38,518 bases of DNA from Hydrogenothermaceae bacterium. Lineage in GTDB: Bacteria; Aquificota; Aquificia; Aquificales; Hydrogenothermaceae. Shown here piece by piece: positions 24,040-33,006 of the stretch. The position numbers and the translations under genes were made by a program. Numbering within the stretch: the stretch's first letter is position 1; each line of letters opens with the position of its first letter. Location of the stretch: positions 81,554 through 120,071 of the forward strand of contig JAOABH010000007.1 in assembly GCA_026418455.1 (NCBI GenBank), in the 5' to 3' direction. The notes beneath the pieces were generated by a model. That model searched no databases, was not told the origin of the DNA, and saw only the letters and a program-made list of their open reading frames with translations.

Positions 24040-25059
24040 ATGAAAGAGTTTATAAACGGTCTTGCAGATAGGGTTCTATCGGGAGAAAAGTTATCAAAAG
24101 AAGATGGATTAAAGATACTACAAACACCGGATGAGTATCTGATAGATCTGTTGAAACAGGCTTCAAAGGTAAGAGAATATTACTTTAACAACGAGATGGA
24201 GTTCTGTTCCCTTATTAATGCAAAAAATGGTGCCTGTAGTGAAGACTGCTCATTCTGTGCTCAGTCATATCACTTCAAAACACCTATAAATGCTTACTCT
24301 CTTGTTAGTAAAGAGGAGATGCTTGAAGGTGCGGAAAAAGCTGTTATGATAAATGCAAACAGATACTGTATCGTGGTAAGTGGAAGGAGAGCTTCAAGAG
24401 AAGAGATAGAAAAAATAGCAGAAGCTGTTGTGGAGATTAAACAAAGATATCCAGTAAAAGTTTGCTGTTCTCTCGGAAGTGTTGATAAGGAAAGTCTTCA
24501 GATACTTAAAGAAGCCGGAGTAAATAGGATAAACCACAACCTTGAAACCTCAAAAAATTACTTTGGCAAGATAGTGACTACACATCCTTGGGAAGAGAGA
24601 TATCAAACCATCAAAAATATTCAGGAGATTGGACTTTCTACCTGTAGTGGTGGCATATTCGGTATGGGAGAATCAGATGAAGATATAGTTGATCTTGCAG
24701 ATACTTACAGAGATTTAGATGTCCATTCTATACCTCTAAACTTCCTTATGCCTATTCCTGGAACTCCACTTGAAAGATCACATAACTTAACACCCCAAAA
24801 ATGTCTGAAAATAGTGGCTCTATTCAGACTTTTCAATCCAAAAACAGAGATAAGACTGTGTGGTGGTAGAGAGGCAAACTTAGGAGAGTTACACGATTTA
24901 GCTTTTGAGGCAGCAAACTGTCTCATGGCAGGAGGTTATCTGACAAGAGCAGGGAGAGAGCCGGGTAAAGATGAAGAGATGGTTAGGAAATTAGAGAGAG
25001 TTTTAGTTAAAAATGGAAGAAACTTCTCTATCCACGATAGAGTAGGACTTAAAACTTAA
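24040..25059 (+). CDS. bioB: biotin synthase
   Basis: Radical SAM enzyme that inserts sulfur into dethiobiotin. From this start the 339 residues have the [4Fe-4S]-SAM motif C66-xxx-C70-xx-C73 (CSEDCSFCAQS). Further BioB blocks are NRYCIVVSGRRAS, CCSLGSVD (cysteine ligand of the second cluster), GVNRINHNLETS and TEIRLCGGREAN with the arginine ligand. The ATG at 24013 would place the ribosome binding site GAGGTG (24029-24034) inside the frame, so 24040 is chosen. No other bio genes are nearby. It converges with mazG with a 4-base overlap. Confidence 0.94.
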   Translation: MKEFINGLADRVLSGEKLSKEDGLKILQTPDEYLIDLLKQASKVREYYFNNEMEFCSLINAKNGACSEDCSFCAQSYHFKTPINAYSLVSKEEMLEGAEKAVMINANRYCIVVSGRRASREEIEKIAEAVVEIKQRYPVKVCCSLGSVDKESLQILKEAGVNRINHNLETSKNYFGKIVTTHPWEERYQTIKNIQEIGLSTCSGGIFGMGESDEDIVDLADTYRDLDVHSIPLNFLMPIPGTPLERSHNLTPQKCLKIVALFRLFNPKTEIRLCGGREANLGELHDLAFEAANCLMAGGYLTRAGREPGKDEEMVRKLERVLVKNGRNFSIHDRVGLKT

Positions 25060-25820
25060 CTTTCAAACTGTTTGGCTTCATTCCAATATTTATCCATCTC
25101 CTCTAAGGGCATCTCCTCTAAGGATTTGCCCATCTCTCTTGCTTTTTGCTCTATGTAGTTGAATCTTTTAACCATTCTATCTATAGATAGATGTAAAGCT
25201 TCTTCCGGGTCTATCTTCATAAATCTTGCAAGATTTGTAAGTGCTATAAGTATATCTCCAAGTTCATGTCTTCTCTCTTCTTTCGTTTTTGCTTCTTTAA
25301 GTTCTTGAAGCTCTTCCTCAACCTTTTTCCACACATCATCTATACTGTCCCATTCAAAACCTACCTTTGCAGCTCTATTTTGAACCTTTACCGCTCTAAT
25401 GAGTGCTGGCATTCTTTTAGGGATACCTTCGAATATAGATTTTCCATCCTTTTCTCTCTGTTTTATTTTATGCCACTGGTCTAAAACTTCCTCACTACTT
25501 TCAACATTGCTCTCTCCAAATATATGTGGATGTCTTCTTATCAACTTTTCAATTAACTTTTCTATAACAACATTTATATCAAATCTACCTTCATCTTTCT
25601 TTATCTGACTGTGAAAAACAACCTGTAATAAAACATCTCCTAACTCTTCTATCATCTTATCATCGTTATCTTCCTCTATAGCTTCAAAAAGTTCATAAGC
25701 CTCTTCTATAAGGTTATTTTTTATAGATTTATTTGTCTGTTCTCTATCCCAAGGACACTCTCTCCTCAACTTTTCAACTAAATCAACCAACCTTTGAAAA
25801 TTCTCACACTCTTTTTTCAA
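25056..25820 (-). CDS. mazG: nucleoside triphosphate pyrophosphohydrolase MazG
   Basis: House-cleaning enzyme that hydrolyses NTPs to NMP and pyrophosphate. The 254 residues contain two MazG domains. The N-terminal one has CPWDREQTNKSI and IEEAYELFEAIEEDNDDKMIEELGDVLLQVVFH, with the metal-binding EExxE and ExxD residues. The second has KVEEELQELKEAKTKEERRHELGDILIALTNLA. The length matches E. coli MazG-like two-domain proteins. It starts with TTG eight bases after GAGAGG. It is not next to mazEF here. Divergent from uvrC. Confidence 0.92.
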   Translation of the reverse strand: MKKECENFQRLVDLVEKLRRECPWDREQTNKSIKNNLIEEAYELFEAIEEDNDDKMIEELGDVLLQVVFHSQIKKDEGRFDINVVIEKLIEKLIRRHPHIFGESNVESSEEVLDQWHKIKQREKDGKSIFEGIPKRMPALIRAVKVQNRAAKVGFEWDSIDDVWKKVEEELQELKEAKTKEERRHELGDILIALTNLARFMKIDPEEALHLSIDRMVKRFNYIEQKAREMGKSLEEMPLEEMDKYWNEAKQFES

Positions 25821-25844
25821 TCTGTAAACCTCTCTTAAAATAGC

Positions 25845-25856
25845 TATAATATTATA
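25845..25856. promoter_or_regulatory. palindromic double -10 between mazG and uvrC
   Basis: TATAATATTATA is a perfect 12-base palindrome that reads TATAAT on both strands: 25845-25850 rightward for uvrC and 25851-25856 leftward for mazG. Leaders would be about 30 and 24 bases. The -35 regions are poor on both strands. Confidence 0.35.
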
Positions 25857-25886
25857 TTCTACATATTTTTTATTAAGAGGTTAAGA

Positions 25887-27620
25887 TTGAAGTCAGATTT
25901 TAGCTGGGCTTTAGAGTATATAGATAAAGCTCCGGAGAGTCCGGGAGTGTATATTTTCAGAAACAAAGATAAGTTTTTATACATAGGTAAAGCGGTAAAT
26001 ATTAAAAATAGGTTGAGAGGACATTACAATCTTATAAAAGATGACCCAAAAGAGAAAAAGATTTTTAGTGAAAGTAAATCAATAGAGTGGATAGTAACAA
26101 AATCCGAATACGAAGCTTTTATCCTTGAAAATGAGATGATAAAACTTCACAAACCTAAGTATAATGTTATGCTTAAATCTGGAAGTGGATATCCTATGAT
26201 AGTTATAACAGATGAGGAGTATCCTACCATTAAAATAAGCCGAAAATTTGGAGAGATTAAAGGAGAGTATTTTGGACCATTTTTACCTGCAAAAAATGCA
26301 AGAGCCTTAAAGGATTTGATTCATAAACTGTTTAAACTTAGAACATGTGACCCTTTACCTGTGAGAAATATGGTATGTTTTGATTACCACCTTGGACTAT
26401 GTAGTGGACCATGTGCAAATAAGATAACTAAGAAAGATTACCAAAGTGACGCTCAAGTTGCCAAAGCTTTTCTATCAGGAAATGTAAAGAATGTGATTTA
26501 TAAACTGTATGACAGATTAAAAGAGTATTCAGAGAAACTTATGTTTGAAAAGGCTGCCGTAGTTAGAGATCAGATAAAAGCTCTTGAGACTGTTGTAAAA
26601 AAACAGGAAGTTGTAGGACTTGATATAGAAGAGGCAGATGTTTTCTATATAACTTCAACGGATATATACCTGATAGTAGTCCGGGGGCATACCATAGTAG
26701 GCAAAGAGAAGCTTAATATATCAGACAGAGTAAATAATGAATTGGTTAATGTCGTTATGGAGTATTATGATAGAGGAAACTACATACCACAGACTATAAT
26801 GGTAAATAAAACTATAGATGAAGAAGAATTTCTTATAAGATGGTTAAAAGAGTTTAAAAAGAGAGATGTGAATCTCAGTTGTACATTACCTAAACAGATT
26901 CTAAACTTTATAGAGAGAAATATATCTGATGTAGACTTGACTGTTGTTTCTAAAATTTTTGAGGATGTTTTTGGCTTTAAATTACCAAGTAGGATAGAGT
27001 GTTTCGACATATCACATCTGCAGGGAGTTTTTACTGTAGGGTCTTGTGTTGTTTGGGAAAATGGTAGTATGAATAAGAGAGAGTATAGGAGATACAGAGT
27101 TAAAACCGTAGATTATATAGATGATTACAGCTCATTGAGGGAAGTTTTAACAAGGAGATTCTCAAAATATAAGGATTTACCTAATCCTCCGGAAGTTGTT
27201 TTGATAGATGGAGGAAAAGGACAGCTTTCTATAGGTGTTGAGGTTAAAAATAAGTTAGGATTAGCAGATCTAAAAATTTTTTCAATAGCAAAGAAGGAAG
27301 AGATTATCTTTACAGAGGATGGTCAAGAGGTTCATTTATTTGATTACCAGCCACTTTTGAAACTCTTTACATCTATAAGAGATGAAGCCCACAGATTTGC
27401 TTTAAGTTATAACAGAAAATTGAGAGAAAAACACACCTTAAAATCTGTCCTTGATGATATAAAAGGTATAGGAGAGAAAAGGAAAGAACTACTTTATAGG
27501 AGTTATAAAACTGTTGATAATATATTAAAAGCTTCTGATGAAGAGCTAAATAAACTCGGAATACCTGTAAAACTTTCTCAGAAGATAAAGCGTTATCTAA
27601 AAGGAGAGAAAGTTGATTAA
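25887..27620 (+). CDS. uvrC: excinuclease ABC subunit C
   Basis: Makes the two incisions in nucleotide excision repair. The 577 residues have the N-terminal GIY-YIG nuclease (SPGVYIFRNKDKFLYIGKAVNIKNRL), a cysteine-containing region (LRTCDPLP...CSGPCANKIT), the UVR motif (SEKLMFEKAAVVRDQIKALE), the RNase H-like second nuclease (RIECFDISHLQG, VLIDGGKGQL) and C-terminal helix-hairpin-helix motifs (LDDIKGIGEKRKELL). The TTG start is six bases after AAGAGG. It overlaps the next gene by 8 bases. Confidence 0.95.
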   Translation: MKSDFSWALEYIDKAPESPGVYIFRNKDKFLYIGKAVNIKNRLRGHYNLIKDDPKEKKIFSESKSIEWIVTKSEYEAFILENEMIKLHKPKYNVMLKSGSGYPMIVITDEEYPTIKISRKFGEIKGEYFGPFLPAKNARALKDLIHKLFKLRTCDPLPVRNMVCFDYHLGLCSGPCANKITKKDYQSDAQVAKAFLSGNVKNVIYKLYDRLKEYSEKLMFEKAAVVRDQIKALETVVKKQEVVGLDIEEADVFYITSTDIYLIVVRGHTIVGKEKLNISDRVNNELVNVVMEYYDRGNYIPQTIMVNKTIDEEEFLIRWLKEFKKRDVNLSCTLPKQILNFIERNISDVDLTVVSKIFEDVFGFKLPSRIECFDISHLQGVFTVGSCVVWENGSMNKREYRRYRVKTVDYIDDYSSLREVLTRRFSKYKDLPNPPEVVLIDGGKGQLSIGVEVKNKLGLADLKIFSIAKKEEIIFTEDGQEVHLFDYQPLLKLFTSIRDEAHRFALSYNRKLREKHTLKSVLDDIKGIGEKRKELLYRSYKTVDNILKASDEELNKLGIPVKLSQKIKRYLKGEKVD

Positions 27621-28161
27621 GAAGTTAGTTTTTGGATTTTTATCGCTTTTTATGATATTAACGAAGAGCTACGGAGAAGAGGTTGTAATAATAGGAGACA
27701 GTTTGACCGTAGGTAGTCAGAAGTATATTAAATACTTCATTCCTAAAGCTGTTATAGATGCAAAGGTTGGAAGGAAGTTCCAAGAGGTTATGGATATAAT
27801 AAAAAATCTTGAAATTAATGGAAATTTAAAAGACATTGTTGTTATAAGTCTTGCTACAAACGGTGAGATATCTTTACAGGAACTTGTTTATGTAGTTGAC
27901 TATCTATCAGAGAAAGGTAAAAAGGTTATCCTCGTGAATACGAAAGTTCCAAGAAGATGGGAGGATATAAATAACTATAATATCTATCTTGCTAAAGCTT
28001 TAAGACCTCATATAGAGGTTGTTGATTGGAAAAGGATTAGTGATTATTACTGTAAGACATATCAATGTTTTAGAAGTGATGGATACCATCTTACAGATGT
28101 TGGAAGTTATATATATAGCTATGTTATTTACTACTATATAAAAAATATTGGTGTAAACTGA
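27613..28161 (+). CDS. exported SGNH/GDSL hydrolase-like protein
   Basis: A 182-residue protein with a signal peptide (IKKLVFGFLSLFMILTKSYG) and one SGNH domain. Visible blocks: I, VVIIGDSLTVGS with the nucleophile serine; II, the glycine in DAKVGR; III, ATNG with the asparagine; V, SDGYHLTDVG with the catalytic D-x-x-H. It is clearly related to the C-terminal domain of the next gene (shared IDAKVGR, NTKVPRRW versus NAPVPWK). It probably acts in the periplasm on acetylated glycan or peptidoglycan. The TTG start lies inside the uvrC end, four bases after GGAGAG. It precedes the acyltransferase by one base. Confidence 0.82.
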   Translation: MIKKLVFGFLSLFMILTKSYGEEVVIIGDSLTVGSQKYIKYFIPKAVIDAKVGRKFQEVMDIIKNLEINGNLKDIVVISLATNGEISLQELVYVVDYLSEKGKKVILVNTKVPRRWEDINNYNIYLAKALRPHIEVVDWKRISDYYCKTYQCFRSDGYHLTDVGSYIYSYVIYYYIKNIGVN

Positions 28162-28162
28162 T

Positions 28163-30118
28163 ATGGATTATATAAAAGGTCTTGATGGGTTTAGGGGCAT
28201 ACTTGTTTTAGTTATTGCTGTTTTCCATACATTTACGGTTTTTTATCCTAATTATCTACTTTACTTTCCCGGTGGATTTTTGGCTGTTGAGTCTTTCTTT
28301 GTTCTATCTGGATTTTTAATAACGAGGACTCTTATAAAAACTTTTGAAAAAGAAGAGAACAGATTTACCGCCTTTTTAATATATTTAAAAAGAAGATTCT
28401 TAAGGATATTCCCAGCTCTATTTTTTATGATAACTATATTATATAGTATTCAAAAAGTTTTGAACATTAATATCTCAAAATATTTTGAAGAGGAATCTCT
28501 GTTTGGGCTATCTTTTAGTTATAACTTCTATCTTATATTTAAGGAAATTCCTTACTTTGAAAGATTTGAGGATGTTAAACTTTTACTCCATCTATGGTCT
28601 CTATCTATAGAGGTTCAGCTTTATCTTTTAGTAGGTTTTATACTTTTGATTTCTTCATTTTTAGGAAGTTTTAGTAAAGCTTTTAAATTTACTGTCTTTT
28701 CTATCTTAACAATCGGCTCTATAGCTGTAAACTTTTTTTATTTTAACATCCTTGATGTAGATATAAACAAAATTTACTTTGCTACGGAAAGTAGAAGTTT
28801 TGGTTTTTTTATAGGTGGGATTTTAGGTCTGTATGAGGACAAAATCAGAGGTATATTTGGAGAGCTTTTTGGATATTTAACTGGATTTTTAGGTTTTTCT
28901 GGACTTATAGCTACATTTTTCTTATTCAGTTATTACACAGATTGGTTTTATCCTTTTGGATTTTTGGTTGCCGACTTGCTAACTGTATCTATCATTATAG
29001 GATTTTTAAACTCTGAGTATATCAAAATATCTATGGGTATATTTGACAAATTTGGTGAGAGGTCTTACTCTTTTTACCTGTGGCATTACCCTATTTTTTC
29101 TATAATAAATAGCTTATATGGGGTTAATCCTCTGTTTATTTTTATGGCTTATTTATTAACTGTGTCTATCTCTGATCTAAGCTACCAGCTTATAGAAAAA
29201 CCTTTCAGAAGGTTGGAGTTTGGTATAAAACCTATTCCTCTCTTTTTATCTTCTACGGCTTTTATAGTAATATTTACCTCATTTTTTGGTTTATCAAATA
29301 CTCAGAAAATCATACTACCTCAGATGGATATATCAAAGACAGTCCAAGAGAAAAAAGTTGAGAATAATCAGATAGGCGAAACTGTGAGTGTTGTCAATTT
29401 AGATGAAGATACAAAAGAAACTCCAGAGTATATTAAAGAGATTAAATATGATAGGACAGTTGACGTAGTAGGAAAGAGAGCTATTATTATAGGAGATTCT
29501 GTTTTACTTGGAGCATCAAGCTATATTAGAAAAATCATACCTACTGCAAAGATAGATGCAAAAGTAGGAAGACAGGGGGTAGAAATTCCATCTCTTATAG
29601 AGAGTTATAAAGAAGATATAGAGAAAAGTGATGTAGTAGTTTTTCATATAGGGACTAACGGTTATATTAAACAAAGTTTACTTGAAGAGATTGTCAACAA
29701 AATAGGAAAAGATAAAAAGATATACTTTATAACAGTAAATGCTCCGGTTCCGTGGAAGGAAAAAGTTAATCAAAATATCAGAAGTTTATCAAAATATAGA
29801 AATGTGTCAGTTATAGAGTGGGATAAAGTAGCTGATGATCAGCTATTGGCAAAAGATAAAATTCATCTTACTGGAAAAGGTATTGTTAAATACAGTAAAC
29901 TGATTGCAACTACACTTGGAGTTGATAGTAATGTTGTGTATTCAAAATTAGGCAAAATTTCAGTTAACTCTTCTGATTTATCTAAAGTTGATGAAAATAA
30001 GGATCCTGAAGGTAAAACTACTAAAGATGAAGAGAATAGCAATGATATCAATTCTAAGAGAGATGAGAACCAAATTATAGCGGAAGATATTTTAAAAGCT
30101 ATAAATGAAACTCACTGA
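28163..30118 (+). CDS. OatA/OafA-like O-acyltransferase with C-terminal SGNH domain
   Basis: A 651-residue membrane protein. Residues 1 to about 380 are an Acyltransferase_3 domain of about ten transmembrane helices, with DGFRGI at the start, the catalytic H22 in VFHTF and WSLSIEVQLYL. A linker follows (about 395-435). The periplasmic SGNH domain (about 438-595) has GDS (S446), GTNG and DKIHLTGKG. An Asn/Asp/Lys-rich tail (about 605-651) ends it. In OatA the membrane domain passes acetyl groups to the SGNH domain, which O-acetylates peptidoglycan MurNAc; an O-antigen substrate is the alternative. It converges with ftsI with a 7-base overlap. Confidence 0.88.
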   Translation: MDYIKGLDGFRGILVLVIAVFHTFTVFYPNYLLYFPGGFLAVESFFVLSGFLITRTLIKTFEKEENRFTAFLIYLKRRFLRIFPALFFMITILYSIQKVLNINISKYFEEESLFGLSFSYNFYLIFKEIPYFERFEDVKLLLHLWSLSIEVQLYLLVGFILLISSFLGSFSKAFKFTVFSILTIGSIAVNFFYFNILDVDINKIYFATESRSFGFFIGGILGLYEDKIRGIFGELFGYLTGFLGFSGLIATFFLFSYYTDWFYPFGFLVADLLTVSIIIGFLNSEYIKISMGIFDKFGERSYSFYLWHYPIFSIINSLYGVNPLFIFMAYLLTVSISDLSYQLIEKPFRRLEFGIKPIPLFLSSTAFIVIFTSFFGLSNTQKIILPQMDISKTVQEKKVENNQIGETVSVVNLDEDTKETPEYIKEIKYDRTVDVVGKRAIIIGDSVLLGASSYIRKIIPTAKIDAKVGRQGVEIPSLIESYKEDIEKSDVVVFHIGTNGYIKQSLLEEIVNKIGKDKKIYFITVNAPVPWKEKVNQNIRSLSKYRNVSVIEWDKVADDQLLAKDKIHLTGKGIVKYSKLIATTLGVDSNVVYSKLGKISVNSSDLSKVDENKDPEGKTTKDEENSNDINSKRDENQIIAEDILKAINETH

Positions 30119-31809
30119 TTTGAAGGTTGTTTATCTGGCTTATTTTTGTAATAAAACATAACTCTATCTACAAGATTTTTTAAAACATCTGCAGATACTC
30201 CTCCACCACCTATATGTTCTCCGGGAAATTTAGGTTTTGGTTCATTTGCAAAAATTACCACAGTGAATTTAGGATCAGATACAGGAAAGAAACCAGCAAA
30301 CCATGTGTACCATTTGGTATTAGAAAGAGCTTTTATAGATGGGTCATACTTTTGGGCTGTCCCAGTCTTTCCTGCAATAGTAAAAAATTCAGATTTACCT
30401 CCCTTTGCAGTTCCATTTTCAACAACCTCTATCATGGCTGGGATAACTTTATCTAACACTTCTTTTGAAAAAACCTTTCTAACAACTTGTGGCTGACTAT
30501 ACTGGATAAACTTTCCAGAATTATCTGTTAATCCTTTTACTAAGATAGGTTTTACAAGATAACCACCGTTTGCAAAAGCAGAGTAAGCAACCGCTACCTG
30601 AAGAGGAGTAGCAGTCCAGTTTTGTCCTATTGAAGAGTAAGCTACATTTACTGGTCTGTAATCTGGTCTTAAAAATCCGGAAGCTTCTCCTGGAAATATA
30701 CCTGTTTTCCTTCCAAAACCAAGCTGAATATACTTATCATATAGTCTTTTGGAATCTAATCTTAAAGCTATCTTTATAGCTCCTACGTTAGATGAATGTT
30801 GAATTATCTGTATAGGAGTTAAAAGTCCAAATCTTTTATGGTCCCTTATTCTTACTCCATCAACCTCTATACCTCCATTTAAACAGTCTATAACTTCGTT
30901 CATATTAACCTTTCCTTCCTCTACAGCCTCTGCTAAAACTATCGGCTTTGCAACGGAACCTACTTCATAAGCATGTTGAAAGTTTATATTTTTTCTAATT
31001 TTGTATTTGTAATAATAGTTAGGGTCATAGTTAGGATACGTTGCAGATGCTAAAATCTCCCCTGTTTTTGGATTCATTATAAGAACAGATGCTTCAAGAG
31101 GATCCCTTTGAACTACTAACTCTTTTAACGCCTCTTCCGCAATATACTGAATGTTTAAATCTATAGATAGGACAGCATTATATGAAAGTTTCTCCGCAGA
31201 AGCTTTTTCTATTGATACTGGATTACCTTGAGCATCCCTTAGAACAATAAGGTCTGCTATACCTCCACCTAAGTAATCATTTAACAAGTACTCAACTCCT
31301 TCAAGTCCAAGTCCGGTTTTTCTACTTACATAACCTATCGTTGAGCCAGCAATCTCATTCTGGGGATAATATCTTATATTTGTTTCCTCTATTCCTATGT
31401 TCCACTCTTTTAAATCTGATCTGAGTTTTAATATTTTTGGTTTTAACTCAAGGTCTACATTATCTGTTATTACGGTGTAATTTTTTCTTGTGTTTAGTAT
31501 ATTTAAAAGCTCCTCATAGGGTATCCCTAACAGAAGTGAAAGCTGCTTTGCTGTTGTTTCCTTGTTTTTTATAAATTTTGGTACTACATAGACAGCAAGT
31601 TTTGGGACACTGATAACTAAAAATTTCCCGTTTCTATCGTATATTGTCCCTCTTGGAAGTTTTATCTTTTCACTTTGAAAATACTGGTTTTTTGCCGTAT
31701 TTAGGTAGTGTTCTTGATTTATCCACTGAAGGTATAACATCCTTCCGGTTATTATGCAAAAGAGAGAAAAAAAGAGGAATAGAACTAATTTTACACGGCT
31801 TTTGTCCAT
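30112..31809 (-). CDS. ftsI: peptidoglycan D,D-transpeptidase FtsI (penicillin-binding protein)
   Basis: Class B penicillin-binding protein of the division septum. The 565 residues have an N-terminal membrane anchor (VKLVLFLFFSLFCIITGRMLYL), the PBP dimerisation region starting KLPRGTIYDRNG, and a transpeptidase domain with SVAK (S285-K288), SSN (339-341) and KTGTA (481-485). The gene order rsmH-ftsL-ftsI is the start of the dcw cluster and decides for FtsI over the elongation protein PBP2. It overlaps ftsL by one base. Downstream mur genes are missing; OatA converges instead. Confidence 0.93.
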   Translation of the reverse strand: MDKSRVKLVLFLFFSLFCIITGRMLYLQWINQEHYLNTAKNQYFQSEKIKLPRGTIYDRNGKFLVISVPKLAVYVVPKFIKNKETTAKQLSLLLGIPYEELLNILNTRKNYTVITDNVDLELKPKILKLRSDLKEWNIGIEETNIRYYPQNEIAGSTIGYVSRKTGLGLEGVEYLLNDYLGGGIADLIVLRDAQGNPVSIEKASAEKLSYNAVLSIDLNIQYIAEEALKELVVQRDPLEASVLIMNPKTGEILASATYPNYDPNYYYKYKIRKNINFQHAYEVGSVAKPIVLAEAVEEGKVNMNEVIDCLNGGIEVDGVRIRDHKRFGLLTPIQIIQHSSNVGAIKIALRLDSKRLYDKYIQLGFGRKTGIFPGEASGFLRPDYRPVNVAYSSIGQNWTATPLQVAVAYSAFANGGYLVKPILVKGLTDNSGKFIQYSQPQVVRKVFSKEVLDKVIPAMIEVVENGTAKGGKSEFFTIAGKTGTAQKYDPSIKALSNTKWYTWFAGFFPVSDPKFTVVIFANEPKPKFPGEHIGGGGVSADVLKNLVDRVMFYYKNKPDKQPSNQ

Positions 31810-32123
31810 TATTTATTTACATCTATAAATTTTACCTGCCTGTAGTCAACATTTACCATTCCGAGATCAGTTTTTGCTATTGTGTTTATTCTCTCCGGAG
31901 TTGAAAGCTCTGTTATCTCTTTCTTAAGTTCAAAGTTCTTTGATAGTAACAAAGATTTAGTATGGTTCAATTCATAAACTTCCTTTTCTATGGAGAAAGT
32001 TAAATGACTATAACCTATTAATGTAATTAGAGATACAAAGATTACTGTTAAAGATAGCTTATTTCTTTTAATCAGAGCTGTTATATCTCTTATTAATACT
32101 ACTTTATCACTTACTGCTATCAT
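31809..32123 (-). CDS. ftsL: FtsL-like cell division protein
   Basis: A 104-residue bitopic protein: a short cytoplasmic N-terminus, one transmembrane helix (LSLTVIFVSLITLIGYSHL, about 23-41), then a periplasmic coiled coil with leucine spacing (YELNHTKSLLLSKNFELKKEITEL) and the ending STPERINTIAKTDLGM, typical of FtsL/DivIC proteins. FtsL bridges FtsB and FtsI-FtsW in the divisome. Sequence conservation in this family is low, so the location between rsmH and ftsI carries much of the call. One base separates it from rsmH; it overlaps ftsI by one base. Confidence 0.83.
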   Translation of the reverse strand: MIAVSDKVVLIRDITALIKRNKLSLTVIFVSLITLIGYSHLTFSIEKEVYELNHTKSLLLSKNFELKKEITELSTPERINTIAKTDLGMVNVDYRQVKFIDVNK

Positions 32124-32124
32124 T

Positions 32125-33006
32125 TTAAACTCTCCTTGCCACTCTCAATTTCCCACTCCTGGAAGGAGGATTTTCTCTTAATTCCTCTTCCGATGGAGTT
32201 ATAGGCTTTTTCGTCAAAATTTCCAATAACTTTAACTCTTTAAACCTTTTAAAACAGTTTTTTACTATTCTATCTTCAAGAGAGTGGAAGGATATAACCA
32301 TAATAAGACCATTTTTTTCAAGTAGATTTACAGCCTTACTTAAAGCCGTTTCTATTTGATTCAACTCATCATTTACAACTATCCTGATAGCCTGAAAGGT
32401 TTTTGTTGCCGGATGTATCTTTGAAGACCTTCTTAAAGAAGGTGGATAACATTGGATAACTATATCTGCAAGTTCCTTTGTAGTTTCTATCTTTTTTTTC
32501 TTCCTATTTTCTACTATCTTTTTAGCTATACATCTTGCAAATCTCTCTTCTCCATATTCTTTAATAATTTTAAAAAGTTCATACTCTTTAAATGTATTTA
32601 CTACATCGTAAGCTGTTAAATACTGACTTTTATCCATTCTCATATCCAAGAACTCTTCTCTCTGGAAAGAGAATCCTCTATCCATTTTAAGTTGAAATGT
32701 AGATACACCTAAATCAAATAAAAAACCGTTTACCTTTTCTAACCCAACTTCTTGGAGAACTTTGTCAATATCTTTGAAAGCCGACTTTTTTATAATGACT
32801 CTATCTTTAAATTTAGATAACCTTTGGGAAGCTATCTCAATGGCATAATCATCCCTATCTATGCCTATGATTTTTATGTTTGGATTGCTTTCTAATATAA
32901 GATAGGAATGACCTGCTCCACCTAACGTGGCATCTACAAGCCATCCTTCTATATCTTTTGTAAAGTTGATTATCTCTCTATATAAAACTGGGTAATGCTC
33001 TATCAA
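32125..33006 (-). CDS. rsmH: 16S rRNA (cytosine(1402)-N(4))-methyltransferase
   Basis: Methylates C1402 in the decoding centre of 16S rRNA, using SAM. At 293 residues it has the RsmH/MraW blocks: HYPVLYREI, DATLGGAGHS (SAM motif I), GIDRDDYAIE, FLFDLGVSTFQLKMDRGFSF, PATKTFQAIRIVVNDEL, MVISFHSLEDRIVK and a C-terminal basic end. The TTG start follows the stop of the metallo-beta-lactamase-fold gene directly and has no clear ribosome binding site, so translation probably depends on the upstream gene. Confidence 0.94.
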   Translation of the reverse strand: MIEHYPVLYREIINFTKDIEGWLVDATLGGAGHSYLILESNPNIKIIGIDRDDYAIEIASQRLSKFKDRVIIKKSAFKDIDKVLQEVGLEKVNGFLFDLGVSTFQLKMDRGFSFQREEFLDMRMDKSQYLTAYDVVNTFKEYELFKIIKEYGEERFARCIAKKIVENRKKKKIETTKELADIVIQCYPPSLRRSSKIHPATKTFQAIRIVVNDELNQIETALSKAVNLLEKNGLIMVISFHSLEDRIVKNCFKRFKELKLLEILTKKPITPSEEELRENPPSRSGKLRVARRV

